NCBI RefSeq assembly: GCF_009674585.1
Contig: NZ_WKJP01000001.1
Location: 868,001 to 932,000, forward strand
Source: Haloferax marinisediminis
GTDB taxonomy: Archaea; Halobacteriota; Halobacteria; Halobacteriales; Haloferacaceae
Direction: 5' to 3'
DNA: 64,000 bases
In this document: positions 37,003-46,419 of the stretch, in pieces
Layout: each line of letters opens with the position of its first letter
Numbering within the stretch: position 1 is the stretch's first letter
The notes under the pieces: generated by a model
Seen by the model: only the letters and a program-made list of their open reading frames with translations
What the model was told of the DNA's origin: nothing
The model's database searches: none
Position numbers and translations under genes: made by a program

Positions 37003-38136
37003 ATGTCAGAGCCAGTCATTGTCGCCGCGTACCGTACCCCCTTCGGGAAAGCAGGCGGCGTCTTCGCAGACGTTCGAAGCGAAGACCTGTCTGTCGCCCT
37101 CATCGACCACATCCTCGACGAACACGACGTCGACGCCGACGAGGTAGAGGACCTGATGTGGGGCGTCGCACAACAACGCACCGAACAGGACAACAACGTC
37201 GCTCGCGTCATCGCCCTTCTCTCTGAACTCGGCGAGGGCGTCCCCGCGACGACCATCAACCGCTGGTGTGCCTCCTCGATGCAGTCTATCATCTCCGCAT
37301 CGGACGCCATCGCCGCCGGCAACCGCGAGTGCATCATCGCGGGCGGGGTCGAGAGCATGTCCCGGATTCCGATGGACGGCGACTCCTACCAGCACCTCCA
37401 CCCTGAACTGAGCGAGCGCTACAACCTCTTCCAACTCCAGATGGGGATGACTGCCGAGAAGGTCGCAGAAGAGTACGAGGTCTCCCGCGAGGCCCAAGAC
37501 GAGTTCGCCCTTCGGAGTCACCAGCGTGCCGCCGAGGCGACCGACTCCGGCCGCTTCGACGACGAAATCGTCCCCATCGAGACCGAGGATGGCGTCGTCA
37601 CCGAAGACGAAGGCATCCGCCGCGACACCTCGCTGGAAGTCCTCGGCGGCCTCGACCCGGCGTTCTCCGGCAGTGGCTCGGTCACCGCAGGCAACTCCTC
37701 GCAGATTACCGACGGCGCGGCCGCCGTCCTCGTAACCTCCCGCGAGTTCGCCGACGAACACGGCCTCGACGTCCTCGCCTCCGTCGGCACGAACAACGTC
37801 GCCGGTGTGGACCCAACGGTCATGGGCATCGGCCCGGTCCCGGCATCACGTGGACTCCTCGAACGCGCCGGCAGCAGTATCGAGGACTACGACCTCGTGG
37901 AGATCAACGAGGCGTTCGCGAGTCAGTGTGAGTACTCCCGCCGCGAACTCGGCATCGACGAAGACAAACTCAACGTCAACGGCGGCGCAATCGCCCTCGG
38001 CCACCCACTCGGTGCGTCGGGTGCCCGCCTGCCCGTGACGCTCATCCACGAGATGGTCAAGCGCGACGTTGACCGTGGTCTCGCCACGCTCTGTGTCGGG
38101 TTCGGACAGGGTGCGGCAATCGAGTTCAGTCGGTAA
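37003..38136 (+). CDS. Thiolase family protein (acetyl-CoA C-acyltransferase)
   Basis: A 377-residue thiolase that condenses or cleaves acyl-CoA. The acylated nucleophile is Cys in INRWCASSMQS. The His motif is GGAIALGHPLGASGAR and the second Cys is in ATLCVGFGQGAA near the C-terminus. The GGVESMSRIPM segment is typical of the degradative and biosynthetic thiolase clade. Chain-length preference is not predictable. It has its own strong TATA box and stands alone, followed by T5 at 38154-38158. It could act with the enoyl-CoA hydratase and acyl-CoA synthetase in this window. Confidence 0.93.
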   Translation: MSEPVIVAAYRTPFGKAGGVFADVRSEDLSVALIDHILDEHDVDADEVEDLMWGVAQQRTEQDNNVARVIALLSELGEGVPATTINRWCASSMQSIISASDAIAAGNRECIIAGGVESMSRIPMDGDSYQHLHPELSERYNLFQLQMGMTAEKVAEEYEVSREAQDEFALRSHQRAAEATDSGRFDDEIVPIETEDGVVTEDEGIRRDTSLEVLGGLDPAFSGSGSVTAGNSSQITDGAAAVLVTSREFADEHGLDVLASVGTNNVAGVDPTVMGIGPVPASRGLLERAGSSIEDYDLVEINEAFASQCEYSRRELGIDEDKLNVNGGAIALGHPLGASGARLPVTLIHEMVKRDVDRGLATLCVGFGQGAAIEFSR

Positions 38137-38485
38137 GGACCGACGCAACTGAGTTTTTGGTCCAGATTTTTCGGGCTGTGCGGTAGCGGTTTCACAAAAA
38201 AGCGGCTGGTTGCTGCAGCCTTCGAATCCAGTCGGTCGGACCCGATTCCCCCGTTTCGGGTCCTGAACTCAACTGCTGGGTGACAGGCCGTCCCACAAAC
38301 CTGTTCTGGCGCCAGCGGGGGAGCCAATCGCACCCAACCAATTCGTCACCACCGGGTCGGGCACCCCGGTCAGATGACTTGCCGGTGTTTTCTGTCAGAG
38401 GCACTCCGGCCTCGAAGGGTATGGTTACACCGCTGTTCAACTCGTCGCCTAATATGTTCGGTATGCGAATCGCCCTCCTCCGACT
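38137..38485. other. 349-base intergenic region
   Basis: Between the thiolase gene and a convergent lipoprotein gene. It begins with a T5 run (38154-38158) that likely ends the thiolase transcript. A small hairpin, GGCTG (38204-38208) with CAGCC (38216-38220), follows. Open frames here have non-haloarchaeal composition and are not supported as genes. Confidence 0.5.
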
Positions 38486-39145
38486 TTACGAGTGCTGAAG
38501 GACGACGTGTCGTGCGTATACCGGCACGTCCAGTTGCGTCTCTCGCTCGCCGAACACGTACGTCGCGTGTACTGTCCTCGGCGTCGCCGCGACGAGCGTC
38601 TCGAACGCGACGCCAGTCTCGTGGACGAGGTTCCCGTCCCAGTCGTAGGTTTCGACCGATTCGACGACTGCGGCCGACCGTTCGCCCTCTACTCTGCTGG
38701 AGACCCCGCCGCTAATCGAGCGAGGGTCTGCCACATCCAGTTCCGTCCGGACGTGGTCGGCAGCGGCACGTGCGGCCGCGAAGGTACACCGACGCGCTGC
38801 CCATTCCGTGAACGGAAGCGTGTCGTAGACTGCCTCACGCTCAGGTTTCTCTCCTGCTTCGACTGCCTCGTGGTTCGTGTGCCGCCACGCGGAGACGTAG
38901 CGGATGGTGTCGTTTTCCGGGATGTACGCGATGTTTTCGCGGTCTTCGACCTCTCGTACGGTGACTTCGGCGTCGCTCTCGCCACGAACTGGTCCCTTGC
39001 CGTCCGGGAGGGAAGCTGTGTTTCCGCCCGACCCACCGCCGGCTTCGGCACGTTGGACGGCGTTCGAACCGTCGGCTAAACAGCCACCAATGAGGGGGAT
39101 AGGAAGTGCTGTCCCGGCCGCGACGAGGACCCCGCGACGTTTCAT
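38486..39145 (-). CDS. Haloarchaeal lipoprotein
   Basis: A 219-residue exported lipoprotein: MKRRGVLVAAGTALP, then lipobox IGGC near residue 22, then an Ala/Gly/Ser-rich linker. The mature domain has one further cysteine (AARRCTFAAARAAADHV) and a helix-plus-strand pattern, with VSAWRHTNHEAVEAG and RTVHATYVFGERETQLDVPVYARHVVLQ. No family is recognised. It precedes the AOR gene by an 60-base gap on the same strand sense (its start is at 39145, and AOR ends at 39206), so read-through from AOR is possible. Confidence 0.65.
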   Translation of the reverse strand: MKRRGVLVAAGTALPIPLIGGCLADGSNAVQRAEAGGGSGGNTASLPDGKGPVRGESDAEVTVREVEDRENIAYIPENDTIRYVSAWRHTNHEAVEAGEKPEREAVYDTLPFTEWAARRCTFAAARAAADHVRTELDVADPRSISGGVSSRVEGERSAAVVESVETYDWDGNLVHETGVAFETLVAATPRTVHATYVFGERETQLDVPVYARHVVLQHS

Positions 39146-39205
39146 GTAAGTGAGTTTGAAAATTCGAAGTATATGTTTTCTGGAGGCGAGAAGAGCGGAC
39201 TGTTT

Positions 39206-40900
39206 TCAGTCGTCCGCTGGCGCCGCTCCACTCACGCCGTCGACTGCCGATTCCGGCACGACACCGTCCTCACTCCACCCGCGAATCTCGTAGTACTTCG
39301 AGAGCGCGTGCGGGAAGCCGGGGATGTCGAACGGAAGCACGTCGTCGCTCCGGTCGAACCCGCGCTGGTTGTTGAAGTGGCGTTCGAGGGTGACGATGCG
39401 TTCGCCGATGTCCTGGAGGTGGTCGTAGGTCGTGTCGAACAGGAGACCAAGCAGTTCCTCGTCGATGAAGTCGCGGGAGAACTTGCAGACGACGCCGCTG
39501 TCGAGGACGGCGTTGTGGTTCTCTTTCTCCACGAGACGCTGTGGTTTCCCGTCGAATCCGTTCGGCGGCATCGCCTTCGACTTGTGCACGTAGGGGTACT
39601 CGATGGCGTAGAACGAGGCGTACATGTGGTCGGCCCCGCGGTTCGAAGTCGCAAAGGAGAGGCCCTGTCCGTGGAGATGGCGGCCGTCGTGTGCCGGGAA
39701 CTCCATGCCCTTGACCGTCCAGTCGGTGACGCCGAGTTCGTCGGCGACACGGTGGGTTCCCTCTGCGAGCAGGTCGCCGACGCCCTCGCGGTAGCCGATT
39801 TGTTCGACCAGTTCGTGGATGAGGTCGACGTTGCCGAACTCGTCTTCGGCCATCAGGTAGGCCGCGATGGTGTCGCCGGCGGAGATGGTGTCGAGGCCGA
39901 GGCGGTCACACAACTCGTTGGACTTCATCACGGCGACGACGTCGTCGACGTCACAGTTCGACCCGAAGGCCATCGACGTCTCGTACTCGGGGCCTTCTGT
40001 CTCGATGCCCGACTCCTCGTCGCGCGTCGGGAGTTTGCACGCGAAGGCACACTGCGAACAGGTTCCCTTCTTGTACTTCTTCGACTCCACGGCGTCGCCG
40101 TTGATTCCCTCGATCCCGTCGAACTGACGTTCGGTGAAGTAGCGCGTCGGGAGGGCCTCGACGGAGTTCGCGTAGTCGGCGCCGGCGTTCGTGCCCTGTC
40201 GCTTCATCGTGTGGTCCGAGGTCGCAGCGTTGCGGTGGACGTCCATCGTCTCGCTGGGGAACTCGAGTTCCACGCCGGGGGCGGCGTCGCCCGCGAAGGT
40301 GACCACTTTGAGGTTCTTCGCGCCCATGACCGCGCCGAGGCCGCCGCGGCCGAACGCGCGCGATTCGGTCGTCATCACGCACGCGAACCGGACGAGATTC
40401 TCACCAGCCGGTCCGATGCAGATGAGTTGCTCGGCGTCGAGACCCCACTCTTCCTCGGCGTACTCGGTGACTGCAGGAACTTCCGCGCCGTCGAGTTCGG
40501 GTACTGGCTCGAATTCGACACCGTCTGGTCGGACGTGAACTGCGAGCAGTTCGTCCGCCTCGCCGGTGAACTCGATGGCGCTGTAACCTGTTCCGACGAG
40601 GTGTCGTGAGAGGAACCCGCCGGCGTTCGACGAGACGATGCCGTTCGTCAGCGGTGAGACGCCCGTCAGGTTCACCCGGCCGGTGAAACTCATCCGAGAC
40701 TGTTGCATCGGTCCTGCAGCGAGAACGAGTCGGTTCTCCGGTCCGAGCGGGTCGGCGTCGAACGGAACGCTGTCGTGGACGAGTTTCGTGGCGACGCCCC
40801 GTCCGCCGAGGTACGATTCGAGAATGTGGTCGATATCGCTCGTGTCGGCCGTCCGTGCCCCGAGGTCGACCGAACACAGCGGGCCCTCCGTGTGTCGCAT
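39206..40900 (-). CDS. aor: Aldehyde:ferredoxin oxidoreductase family (tungsten pterin enzyme)
   Basis: A 564-residue enzyme that oxidises aldehydes to acids using a tungsten bis-pterin cofactor and a 4Fe-4S cluster, with ferredoxin as electron acceptor. The N-terminal region (SYLGGRGVATKL, AAGPMQQSRMSFTGRVNLTG, FGRGGLGAVMGAKNLKVV) is typical for the family. The cluster cysteines CSQCAFAC and a distal Cys in GVVCKFS are present. The closest subfamily and substrate are uncertain. A TupABC-like tungstate importer is in the same window. Divergent from a small membrane-protein gene, with palindromic sequences between. Confidence 0.9.
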   Translation of the reverse strand: MRHTEGPLCSVDLGARTADTSDIDHILESYLGGRGVATKLVHDSVPFDADPLGPENRLVLAAGPMQQSRMSFTGRVNLTGVSPLTNGIVSSNAGGFLSRHLVGTGYSAIEFTGEADELLAVHVRPDGVEFEPVPELDGAEVPAVTEYAEEEWGLDAEQLICIGPAGENLVRFACVMTTESRAFGRGGLGAVMGAKNLKVVTFAGDAAPGVELEFPSETMDVHRNAATSDHTMKRQGTNAGADYANSVEALPTRYFTERQFDGIEGINGDAVESKKYKKGTCSQCAFACKLPTRDEESGIETEGPEYETSMAFGSNCDVDDVVAVMKSNELCDRLGLDTISAGDTIAAYLMAEDEFGNVDLIHELVEQIGYREGVGDLLAEGTHRVADELGVTDWTVKGMEFPAHDGRHLHGQGLSFATSNRGADHMYASFYAIEYPYVHKSKAMPPNGFDGKPQRLVEKENHNAVLDSGVVCKFSRDFIDEELLGLLFDTTYDHLQDIGERIVTLERHFNNQRGFDRSDDVLPFDIPGFPHALSKYYEIRGWSEDGVVPESAVDGVSGAAPADD

Positions 40901-40984
40901 GGTCGTCCTTAGACGACCTAGTGAATAATCGTTAGTGTCGGTGCCATTCACGCGATTCGTGTTCGGCGTGCGTCACGAGCCCTG

Positions 40985-41034
40985 TATAGTTCGGCCAACT
41001 ATAATGAACGTACATGCATCTTTCGTCACGTTCA
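40985..41034. promoter_or_regulatory. Two inverted repeats in the AOR divergent promoter region
   Basis: TATAGTT-cggcc-AACTATA (40985-41003) is a perfect 7-bp inverted repeat whose right arm overlaps a TATA-like CTATAATG. TGAACGT (41005-41011) and ACGTTCA (41028-41034) form a second perfect pair. They lie between the AOR gene (minus, start 40900) and the 59-aa membrane-protein gene (plus, start 41063). The pattern suggests operator sites for a dimeric regulator. A minus-strand TATA-like GATTATTC at 40921-40930 could serve AOR. Confidence 0.55.
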
Positions 41035-41062
41035 TACTGGAGAGGTGAAGACTAGTCTGACG

Positions 41063-41242
41063 ATGAATCTCTCGACGACTGTACTGACAGGGGTGGTTAT
41101 GGTTCTCGCTGCGGCCGGTGCCGCGTCGGTGGGAGTCGTTCCGAGACCCGACCTCGGAGCACCTGTCTGGTACGTACTCGTCGCGCTTACGGTGGGATAC
41201 TGGGCCGTCTTTCTGCGGTGGGCCCGACGTTCTGCGAACTAA
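41063..41242 (+). CDS. Small membrane protein (59 aa), divergent from AOR
   Basis: A 59-residue protein with two predicted hydrophobic segments: residues about 5-26 (TVLTGVVMVLAAAGAASVGVV) and 33-51 (VWYVLVALTVGYWAVFL). A positively charged C-terminus (RWARRSAN) suggests a cytoplasmic end. ATG 41063 is preferred over GTG 41045, which adds six residues. It is divergent from AOR and shares the palindromic promoter region, so it may be co-regulated. Function unknown. Confidence 0.55.
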   Translation: MNLSTTVLTGVVMVLAAAGAASVGVVPRPDLGAPVWYVLVALTVGYWAVFLRWARRSAN

Positions 41243-41263
41243 AACGGTCGGCGAGGACGGTGA

Positions 41264-43171
41264 CTATTCGGGGTGGACGAGTCTCTCTGCGGTGCGGACG
41301 GCGTCGCGCCCACCGATGATAGTGATACGGTCACCCTCCTGCAGGGTGAAGTCGGCGTCGGGGACGTTCGTGTCGCCGTTTCGGGAGACGAGCGCGACGA
41401 GACAGCCACTCGGGAGTTCGGGGCCGACTTCGCGGATGGTCCGCCCGATGAGGCTCTCGGCGGTGACTTCGACTTCTTGCACGTCGCCCGAGCGGCCGAT
41501 TTCGCCCATCCAGTTGGACATCGTCGGGCGCTCGATGTAGTTGTCCATCGCCTGTGCGGTTGCGATGGTCGACGAGATGGTCCGGACGCCGAGTTCTTCG
41601 AACGCATCCACGTTGTCCGGGTTGTTCGCCCGTGCGAGCACGTTCTCCGGTTCGAACTTCGAGTTCGCGAGTTGCGAGACGAGCAAGTTCACGTCGTCGT
41701 CACCGGTGGCGGCGACGACGACTTTGGCGTTGCCGGCGCCCGCCGACCGGAGGACGTCCGTGTCGGTGCCGTCACCGTGATGCACGGTGAACCCTAGATT
41801 TCGGGCGGTCTGGACTACTTCCTGGTTCTCTTCGATGAGAACCACGTTCTCTCCACGGTCTTCGAGGCGTTCGGCGAGCGCACGGCCCACCTTCCCGCCT
41901 CCGATTACAAGTACACGCATTGGTATGACGTCGAGGTATTCTGCTATTTGGCGAGCGAGTCCGGCCTCGAAGAGGACAGTCATGAGGATGACTAAGAAGA
42001 CTGTCCCGACGAGAACCGAGGCACTCTCGTTCAGGACGGCGGCCTGTTGGGTCATCCCTTCGGCGGCGAGTCGCGTCGCTTCCTCACGGAAGGCGATGGC
42101 GAACAGGGTCGCAACCGACGCTGGGATAATCCCGCGCGGGCCGACGAAGCTCATGAAGAGCTTCTCTCCTCTGGTGAAGCGGTCACCCGCCGTCGAGACG
42201 AAGACGAGAAGCGGGCGGATGACGAGTGCGACGGCGGCGACGACGGCGAGACCGCCGACGCCGAGTGCGAGGAGGTTCTCGAAGTCGAGCAACGCCGCGA
42301 GGGCGATGAAGACGAACGAGAGGACGAGCAAGGTGATGTCACCTTTGAACGCCGAAATCTCCTTTTCGTACGGCACGTCGGCGTTTCCGAGGAGGATACC
42401 GGCAGTCGCGACGGCGGCGATGCCAGCCTCGGTGGCGACGAAGTCGGCCGCGCCGTAGGACACGAGTGCGCCCGCGAGGACGAGCAACCGGGCGTTCTGC
42501 GGGGCGTTTCCGGGCGAGAGGTCGACGTACTGAAGCGCGTAGTACAGTGCTCCCGCGACGATTGCACCGACGATGACGCCGACACCGAGTCGCTCGGCGA
42601 ACAGCGTCACGAGCGCGTTGGGACTGCTGACCCCTTCGAGAATCGCCTCGAAGATGACGACAGCGACGATAGCGGCCGTCACGTCGTTGACGATTCCCTC
42701 GGTGTCGAGTGCCGCGCCGACGCGGTCACGAACCGGGACGACTTCGAGAATCGGTGCGATGACCGTCGGACCGGTTGCGACGAGCAGCGCACCGACGAGG
42801 AACGACACCGCCCACGGCGCACCGAGCGCGTAGTGGACGACGAGTCCCGTCCCGATGAAGGAGATAACCGCTCCTACCGTGACGAGACGGAACGTCGCCG
42901 AGGGTGCCTCGCGGAGTTTGTCGATTCGAAGGTGGAACGCTCCTTCGAACACGATAATCGCGACTGAGAGCCCGACGATTGCTTGCAGTGCATTCCCGAA
43001 CGAGTCGGGAGAGATGATGCCGAGGACCTCGGGGCCGAGTAAGATTCCTGCCGCGATGAGAAACACGACACTCGGAATCCTAAACCGGTCCGAAAGCACC
43101 TGCGAGATGACGCCGATGCCGATGATTGCGGCGACGAGCGGGATGAGATTCGCTCCTCCTGCTGCGGCCAC
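41264..43171 (-). CDS. Cation/proton antiporter with C-terminal RCK (TrkA) domains
   Basis: A 635-residue CPA-family Na+ or K+/H+ exchanger. The first 400 residues hold about 12 membrane helices with GIGVISQVLSDRFRIPSVV, a likely ion site in VGLSVAIIVFEGAFHL, and TEGIVNDVTAAIVAVVIFEAI. Residues about 415-540 form an RCK_N domain (VLVIGGGKVGRALAERL, LIEEN). Residues about 555-635 form RCK_C ending TIIGGRDAVRTAERLV. The fusion suggests nucleotide-gated ion efflux. GTG 43171 is the start. Minus-strand TATA-like stretches lie at 43211-43220 and near 43270. Confidence 0.9.
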   Translation of the reverse strand: MAAAGGANLIPLVAAIIGIGVISQVLSDRFRIPSVVFLIAAGILLGPEVLGIISPDSFGNALQAIVGLSVAIIVFEGAFHLRIDKLREAPSATFRLVTVGAVISFIGTGLVVHYALGAPWAVSFLVGALLVATGPTVIAPILEVVPVRDRVGAALDTEGIVNDVTAAIVAVVIFEAILEGVSSPNALVTLFAERLGVGVIVGAIVAGALYYALQYVDLSPGNAPQNARLLVLAGALVSYGAADFVATEAGIAAVATAGILLGNADVPYEKEISAFKGDITLLVLSFVFIALAALLDFENLLALGVGGLAVVAAVALVIRPLLVFVSTAGDRFTRGEKLFMSFVGPRGIIPASVATLFAIAFREEATRLAAEGMTQQAAVLNESASVLVGTVFLVILMTVLFEAGLARQIAEYLDVIPMRVLVIGGGKVGRALAERLEDRGENVVLIEENQEVVQTARNLGFTVHHGDGTDTDVLRSAGAGNAKVVVAATGDDDVNLLVSQLANSKFEPENVLARANNPDNVDAFEELGVRTISSTIATAQAMDNYIERPTMSNWMGEIGRSGDVQEVEVTAESLIGRTIREVGPELPSGCLVALVSRNGDTNVPDADFTLQEGDRITIIGGRDAVRTAERLVHPE

Positions 43172-43300
43172 CTATATCGCCTCCATTGATTCGGTCCATG
43201 TGTCGACGGAAGATAAAACCATACATCTCCGATGGCATTTCCGCGTTCTTGCCGGAACGTTCGTGCAGATATATGGGGAAAAAGTTTAATCTGTCAGATT

Positions 43301-45304
43301 TTACTGTGTCGCGGCCTGGTCGCTCCCGGTTCGCTCTTCGGTTCGGTGGTCTGACTCCTCGTAGATGAGCGACACCTCGTCGGCATAACGGTCGAGGATG
43401 TTGCGCCGTTTCTTCTTCATCGTCGGCGTCATCAGGTCGTTGTCTTCGGAGAACTCCTCGGGGACGATGCGGAACTGCTTGATCTGTTCGTAGGACTCGA
43501 AGTTCTCGTTCGCCTCGTCGACTTCCTGTTCGATTCGTGCTTGGACTCGGTCGTCGCGGCAGATTTCCTTCGGGTCGTCGGGGAGGTCGATTCCTTCGGC
43601 GTCGGCCCACTTCTGGAGCCCATCGAAACTCGGGACGATGAGCGCAGAGATGAACCTGTGACCGTCTCCAAGAACCATACACTGCTCGACGATTGGTGAC
43701 GAGGCGAAGGCATCTTCGATGGGGCCGGGTGCGACGTTCTTGCCCGTCGAGAGGACGAGAATCTGCTTGGCACGCTCCCGGAAGGTGATGTAGCCGTCGG
43801 GCCGGAGTTCGACCACGTCGCCGGTGCGGAACCAGCGGTTCCCGTCGTCGTCTTCGACGAACGCCGCCTCGGTCTCTTCGGGGAGGTTCCAGTAGCCACT
43901 CGTGACGTTCGGCCCGCGAACGAGTAGTTCGCCGACTTCGCCGCCCGCAGCACCCAGTTGGTCACCGACGACCGTCTTGTCGAGTTTGAGTTCGACGTCC
44001 CGGAGCGGGTAGCCGATGGTGCCGATTTTGGGTTCTTCTGGTGGGTTGACCGTGATGACGGGCGACGTTTCGGTGAGGCCGTAGCCTTCGTAGATTGGCA
44101 GCCCCATCGCGTGGTAGAGCGCACAGAGTTCCGCCGAGAGACTGCCACCGCCACTGATGAAGAAGTCGAGGTTGCTACCGAGTGCGTCTCGGACCTGCTG
44201 GAAGACGAGTCGGTCGGCGAGACGATGCTTCAGTGTGAGACCGATGCCCGGCGACTCCGTCGTGTGGTACGTTTGGCCGACGTCGACGGCCCACTCGAAG
44301 ATGCGCTGTTTGACGGGTGATTCGCTCGCCTGTGTTCGAATGGCGTCGTAGAGTTTTTCGTACACTCGGGGGACGCTCGTCGCGCTCGTCGGCCGAACGA
44401 GTTGGAAGTCCTCGCGGAGCGTGTCGGGACTCTCTGCGTAGGCGACGGACCCGCCCGCCGCGAACACCAGGAAGTGGCCGGCCATCCGCTCGAAGACGTG
44501 TGCAAGCGGGAGGAACGAGAGGCCAACCGTGTTGGTTCCGAACACCGGCAGGCCGTCCTTGTCTGGGCGGGGACCGAACCGTCGATACGCCTCGTTGACG
44601 TTCGACCGGAAGTTCCAGTGGGTGAGTTGGACGCCCTTCGGTTGGCCGGTGGTTCCGGAGGTGTAGATGAGACTCGCGAGGTCGTCTACGTCGCGCTCGT
44701 TCAGCCACGACTCGTACTCCGCCTCGTCGAAGACCTCCTTCCCCCGGTGATACAGTTCACCGAACGTCAGGATGTCGTCGCGGTCGTCGTACCCCTCGTA
44801 CTCGTCGATGACGACGATGAATCTGAGGTCGAGGTCGTCTTCGACAGCGACCACGCGGTCTAAGAGTTCCTGATTTTCGACGACGACCGCGTTCGCGCCG
44901 GGGTCGGACAGGAGGTACTGCACCTGCCGTTCCGACGACGACGTGTAGACCGTGGTGACGACGCCGCCGGCAGCGAGAATCGCGAAGTCAGACTGTGCCC
45001 ACTCCATCCGCGTGTGGGCGAAGATTCCGACACGGTCGTCCGTCTCCAAGCCGAGGTCGCGGAAGCCGGCGGCGAGGTTTCTGACGACGTCTCGCATCGA
45101 CTCGTAGGTTAGCTCGCCGTAGTCGCCGCTGGGTGCCGCCGGCACGACGCCAGATTCGACGAGGGACCTGTCGTAGACCCCGCCTTTGTAGCGTTGTGCG
45201 ACTCGCGAGGCGTTGCGGGCCGCGCTCTCTTCGAACATCTGTGGGAGAGTCGTCCGTGCGATGACAGGGTCATCGAACGCCGCCTCTGCGTCGCGCCAAT
45301 CCAT
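43301..45304 (-). CDS. Long-chain acyl-CoA synthetase (AMP-forming)
   Basis: A 667-residue ANL-superfamily ligase that activates fatty acids to acyl-CoA via acyl-AMP. The P-loop-like AMP motif is LIYTSGTTGQPKGVQLTHWN. Others are YEGYGLTETSPVITVNPP, WFRTGDVVELRPDGYITFRERAKQ and the catalytic Lys region LSTGKNVAPGPIED. It resembles the FadD15/FAA-type eukaryote-like branch in size. The last 20 residues are polar and vary in this type. TTTAAA at 45328-45333 lies about 25 bases upstream of ATG 45304 as a leaderless promoter. It likely feeds beta-oxidation or lipid remodelling. Confidence 0.94.
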   Translation of the reverse strand: MDWRDAEAAFDDPVIARTTLPQMFEESAARNASRVAQRYKGGVYDRSLVESGVVPAAPSGDYGELTYESMRDVVRNLAAGFRDLGLETDDRVGIFAHTRMEWAQSDFAILAAGGVVTTVYTSSSERQVQYLLSDPGANAVVVENQELLDRVVAVEDDLDLRFIVVIDEYEGYDDRDDILTFGELYHRGKEVFDEAEYESWLNERDVDDLASLIYTSGTTGQPKGVQLTHWNFRSNVNEAYRRFGPRPDKDGLPVFGTNTVGLSFLPLAHVFERMAGHFLVFAAGGSVAYAESPDTLREDFQLVRPTSATSVPRVYEKLYDAIRTQASESPVKQRIFEWAVDVGQTYHTTESPGIGLTLKHRLADRLVFQQVRDALGSNLDFFISGGGSLSAELCALYHAMGLPIYEGYGLTETSPVITVNPPEEPKIGTIGYPLRDVELKLDKTVVGDQLGAAGGEVGELLVRGPNVTSGYWNLPEETEAAFVEDDDGNRWFRTGDVVELRPDGYITFRERAKQILVLSTGKNVAPGPIEDAFASSPIVEQCMVLGDGHRFISALIVPSFDGLQKWADAEGIDLPDDPKEICRDDRVQARIEQEVDEANENFESYEQIKQFRIVPEEFSEDNDLMTPTMKKKRRNILDRYADEVSLIYEESDHRTEERTGSDQAATQ

Positions 45305-45325
45305 ATCCTGTTACTAATGATTCAA

Positions 45326-45335
45326 CATTTAAAAC
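45326..45335 (-). promoter_or_regulatory. TATA box of the acyl-CoA synthetase gene
   Basis: The minus strand reads TTTTAAATG here, 24-31 bases before ATG 45304, in an AT-rich patch. Confidence 0.5.
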
Positions 45336-45398
45336 TATGCACGTTGAGTCGGTTGAAACCCCACAGTATCGAGGAAGGGAGTCGAAGGCGGCCGTTTT

Positions 45399-46307
45399 CT
45401 ATTCTTCGTCGCCGATGTAGTCGAGGTAGCCGAGGACGCCGCGTGTGTTCAGTCGCTCTTCGTCGTGGGCTTTCCGGACGCCCCAGACCTCGTCCATCCG
45501 CGAGTGTTCGACGAAGTGCGAGATGACTGCCTCGTCGTCGTCCAGTTCCTCGCGTTTCTGTCGGATTGCTTCGACCCACTCGACGAGGACGCGTTTGTAC
45601 TCCTCGGCGAACTCCTCCGAGTACGGGTGTGGCCCGAAGTGACCGAAACAGAGCGTCTCGGGGGCGATGTCTTCGACGGTTCGCACGTCGTCGAGCGCCT
45701 TCTCGAGGTGGAACTGCGCCGGCGGCGAGGTCTGTCGCAGCGTCTCCGTCTTCGGTTCCCAGATGCCCATCGCGTCGCCGACGAAGAGGACGTCGTCTCC
45801 GTCGTCGTGGAACATGACCTGATGCGGGGCGTGTCCCGGTGCGTGGTAGACGGTGAGCGTCCGGTCGCCGAGGTCGATTTCGTCACCATCGGTGAGCGGT
45901 TCCACGCGGTCTTCGTCGATTGGAAGCGGTTCGTCGTAGAAGCGCCACTGGTCTTCCACGGCCGCTTTCGTGCCTTCGACGAGTCGCGTCGGGTCGACGA
46001 GGTGAGGCGCACCGATTTCGTGTGTCATCACCGTGGCGTCCGGATACCGTTCGGCGAGATAGCCTGCGCCGCCGGCGTGGTCGAGGTGGACGTGTGTCGG
46101 GAGGATGTATTCCAGGTCGTCGACGCCGACTTCGTCGAGCAGTCCGAAGACTGCCTCACGGTCGGCGGCGATTCCAGTGTCGATGAGCGCCGGTCGCTCG
46201 GCGTCGATGAGGAACACCGACCCGTACTGTTCGACCTCGTACATTCCCGTATCCACGTAGTACACGTCCGTGCTGTTCGGCACGGGTTCGACGTCGCCAA
46301 TGGCCAT
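45399..46307 (-). CDS. Metallo-beta-lactamase-fold hydrolase
   Basis: A 302-residue MBL-fold protein. The zinc motif is THVHLDHAGGAG, with later ligands in HAPGHAPHQ, FVGDAMG and GHFGPH. A roughly 70-residue acidic, helical C-terminal extension (RVLVEWVEAIRQKREELDDD) is present, as in a set of haloarchaeal and bacterial relatives. Glyoxalase II-like thioester or lactone substrates are possible, but there is no specific evidence. ATG 46307 starts the conserved MAIGDVEPVP. It lies divergent from serS. Confidence 0.82.
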   Translation of the reverse strand: MAIGDVEPVPNSTDVYYVDTGMYEVEQYGSVFLIDAERPALIDTGIAADREAVFGLLDEVGVDDLEYILPTHVHLDHAGGAGYLAERYPDATVMTHEIGAPHLVDPTRLVEGTKAAVEDQWRFYDEPLPIDEDRVEPLTDGDEIDLGDRTLTVYHAPGHAPHQVMFHDDGDDVLFVGDAMGIWEPKTETLRQTSPPAQFHLEKALDDVRTVEDIAPETLCFGHFGPHPYSEEFAEEYKRVLVEWVEAIRQKREELDDDEAVISHFVEHSRMDEVWGVRKAHDEERLNTRGVLGYLDYIGDEE

Positions 46308-46419
46308 AGTTGACGGCCGTCGTGGGGGAGTAAAAGCGTTCGGTCGGTCGTGAGACACCGGTCGACCGGGACCCGCCGATGCGATACGATTTTGCCGACG
46401 GCCCGGGAACCACGAATCA

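Noticed and set aside
38280-38498. A 72-codon ORF on the plus strand downstream of the thiolase gene
   Set aside because: Basic, Ser/Pro/Arg-rich composition unlike haloarchaeal proteins, and it overlaps the lipoprotein gene end.
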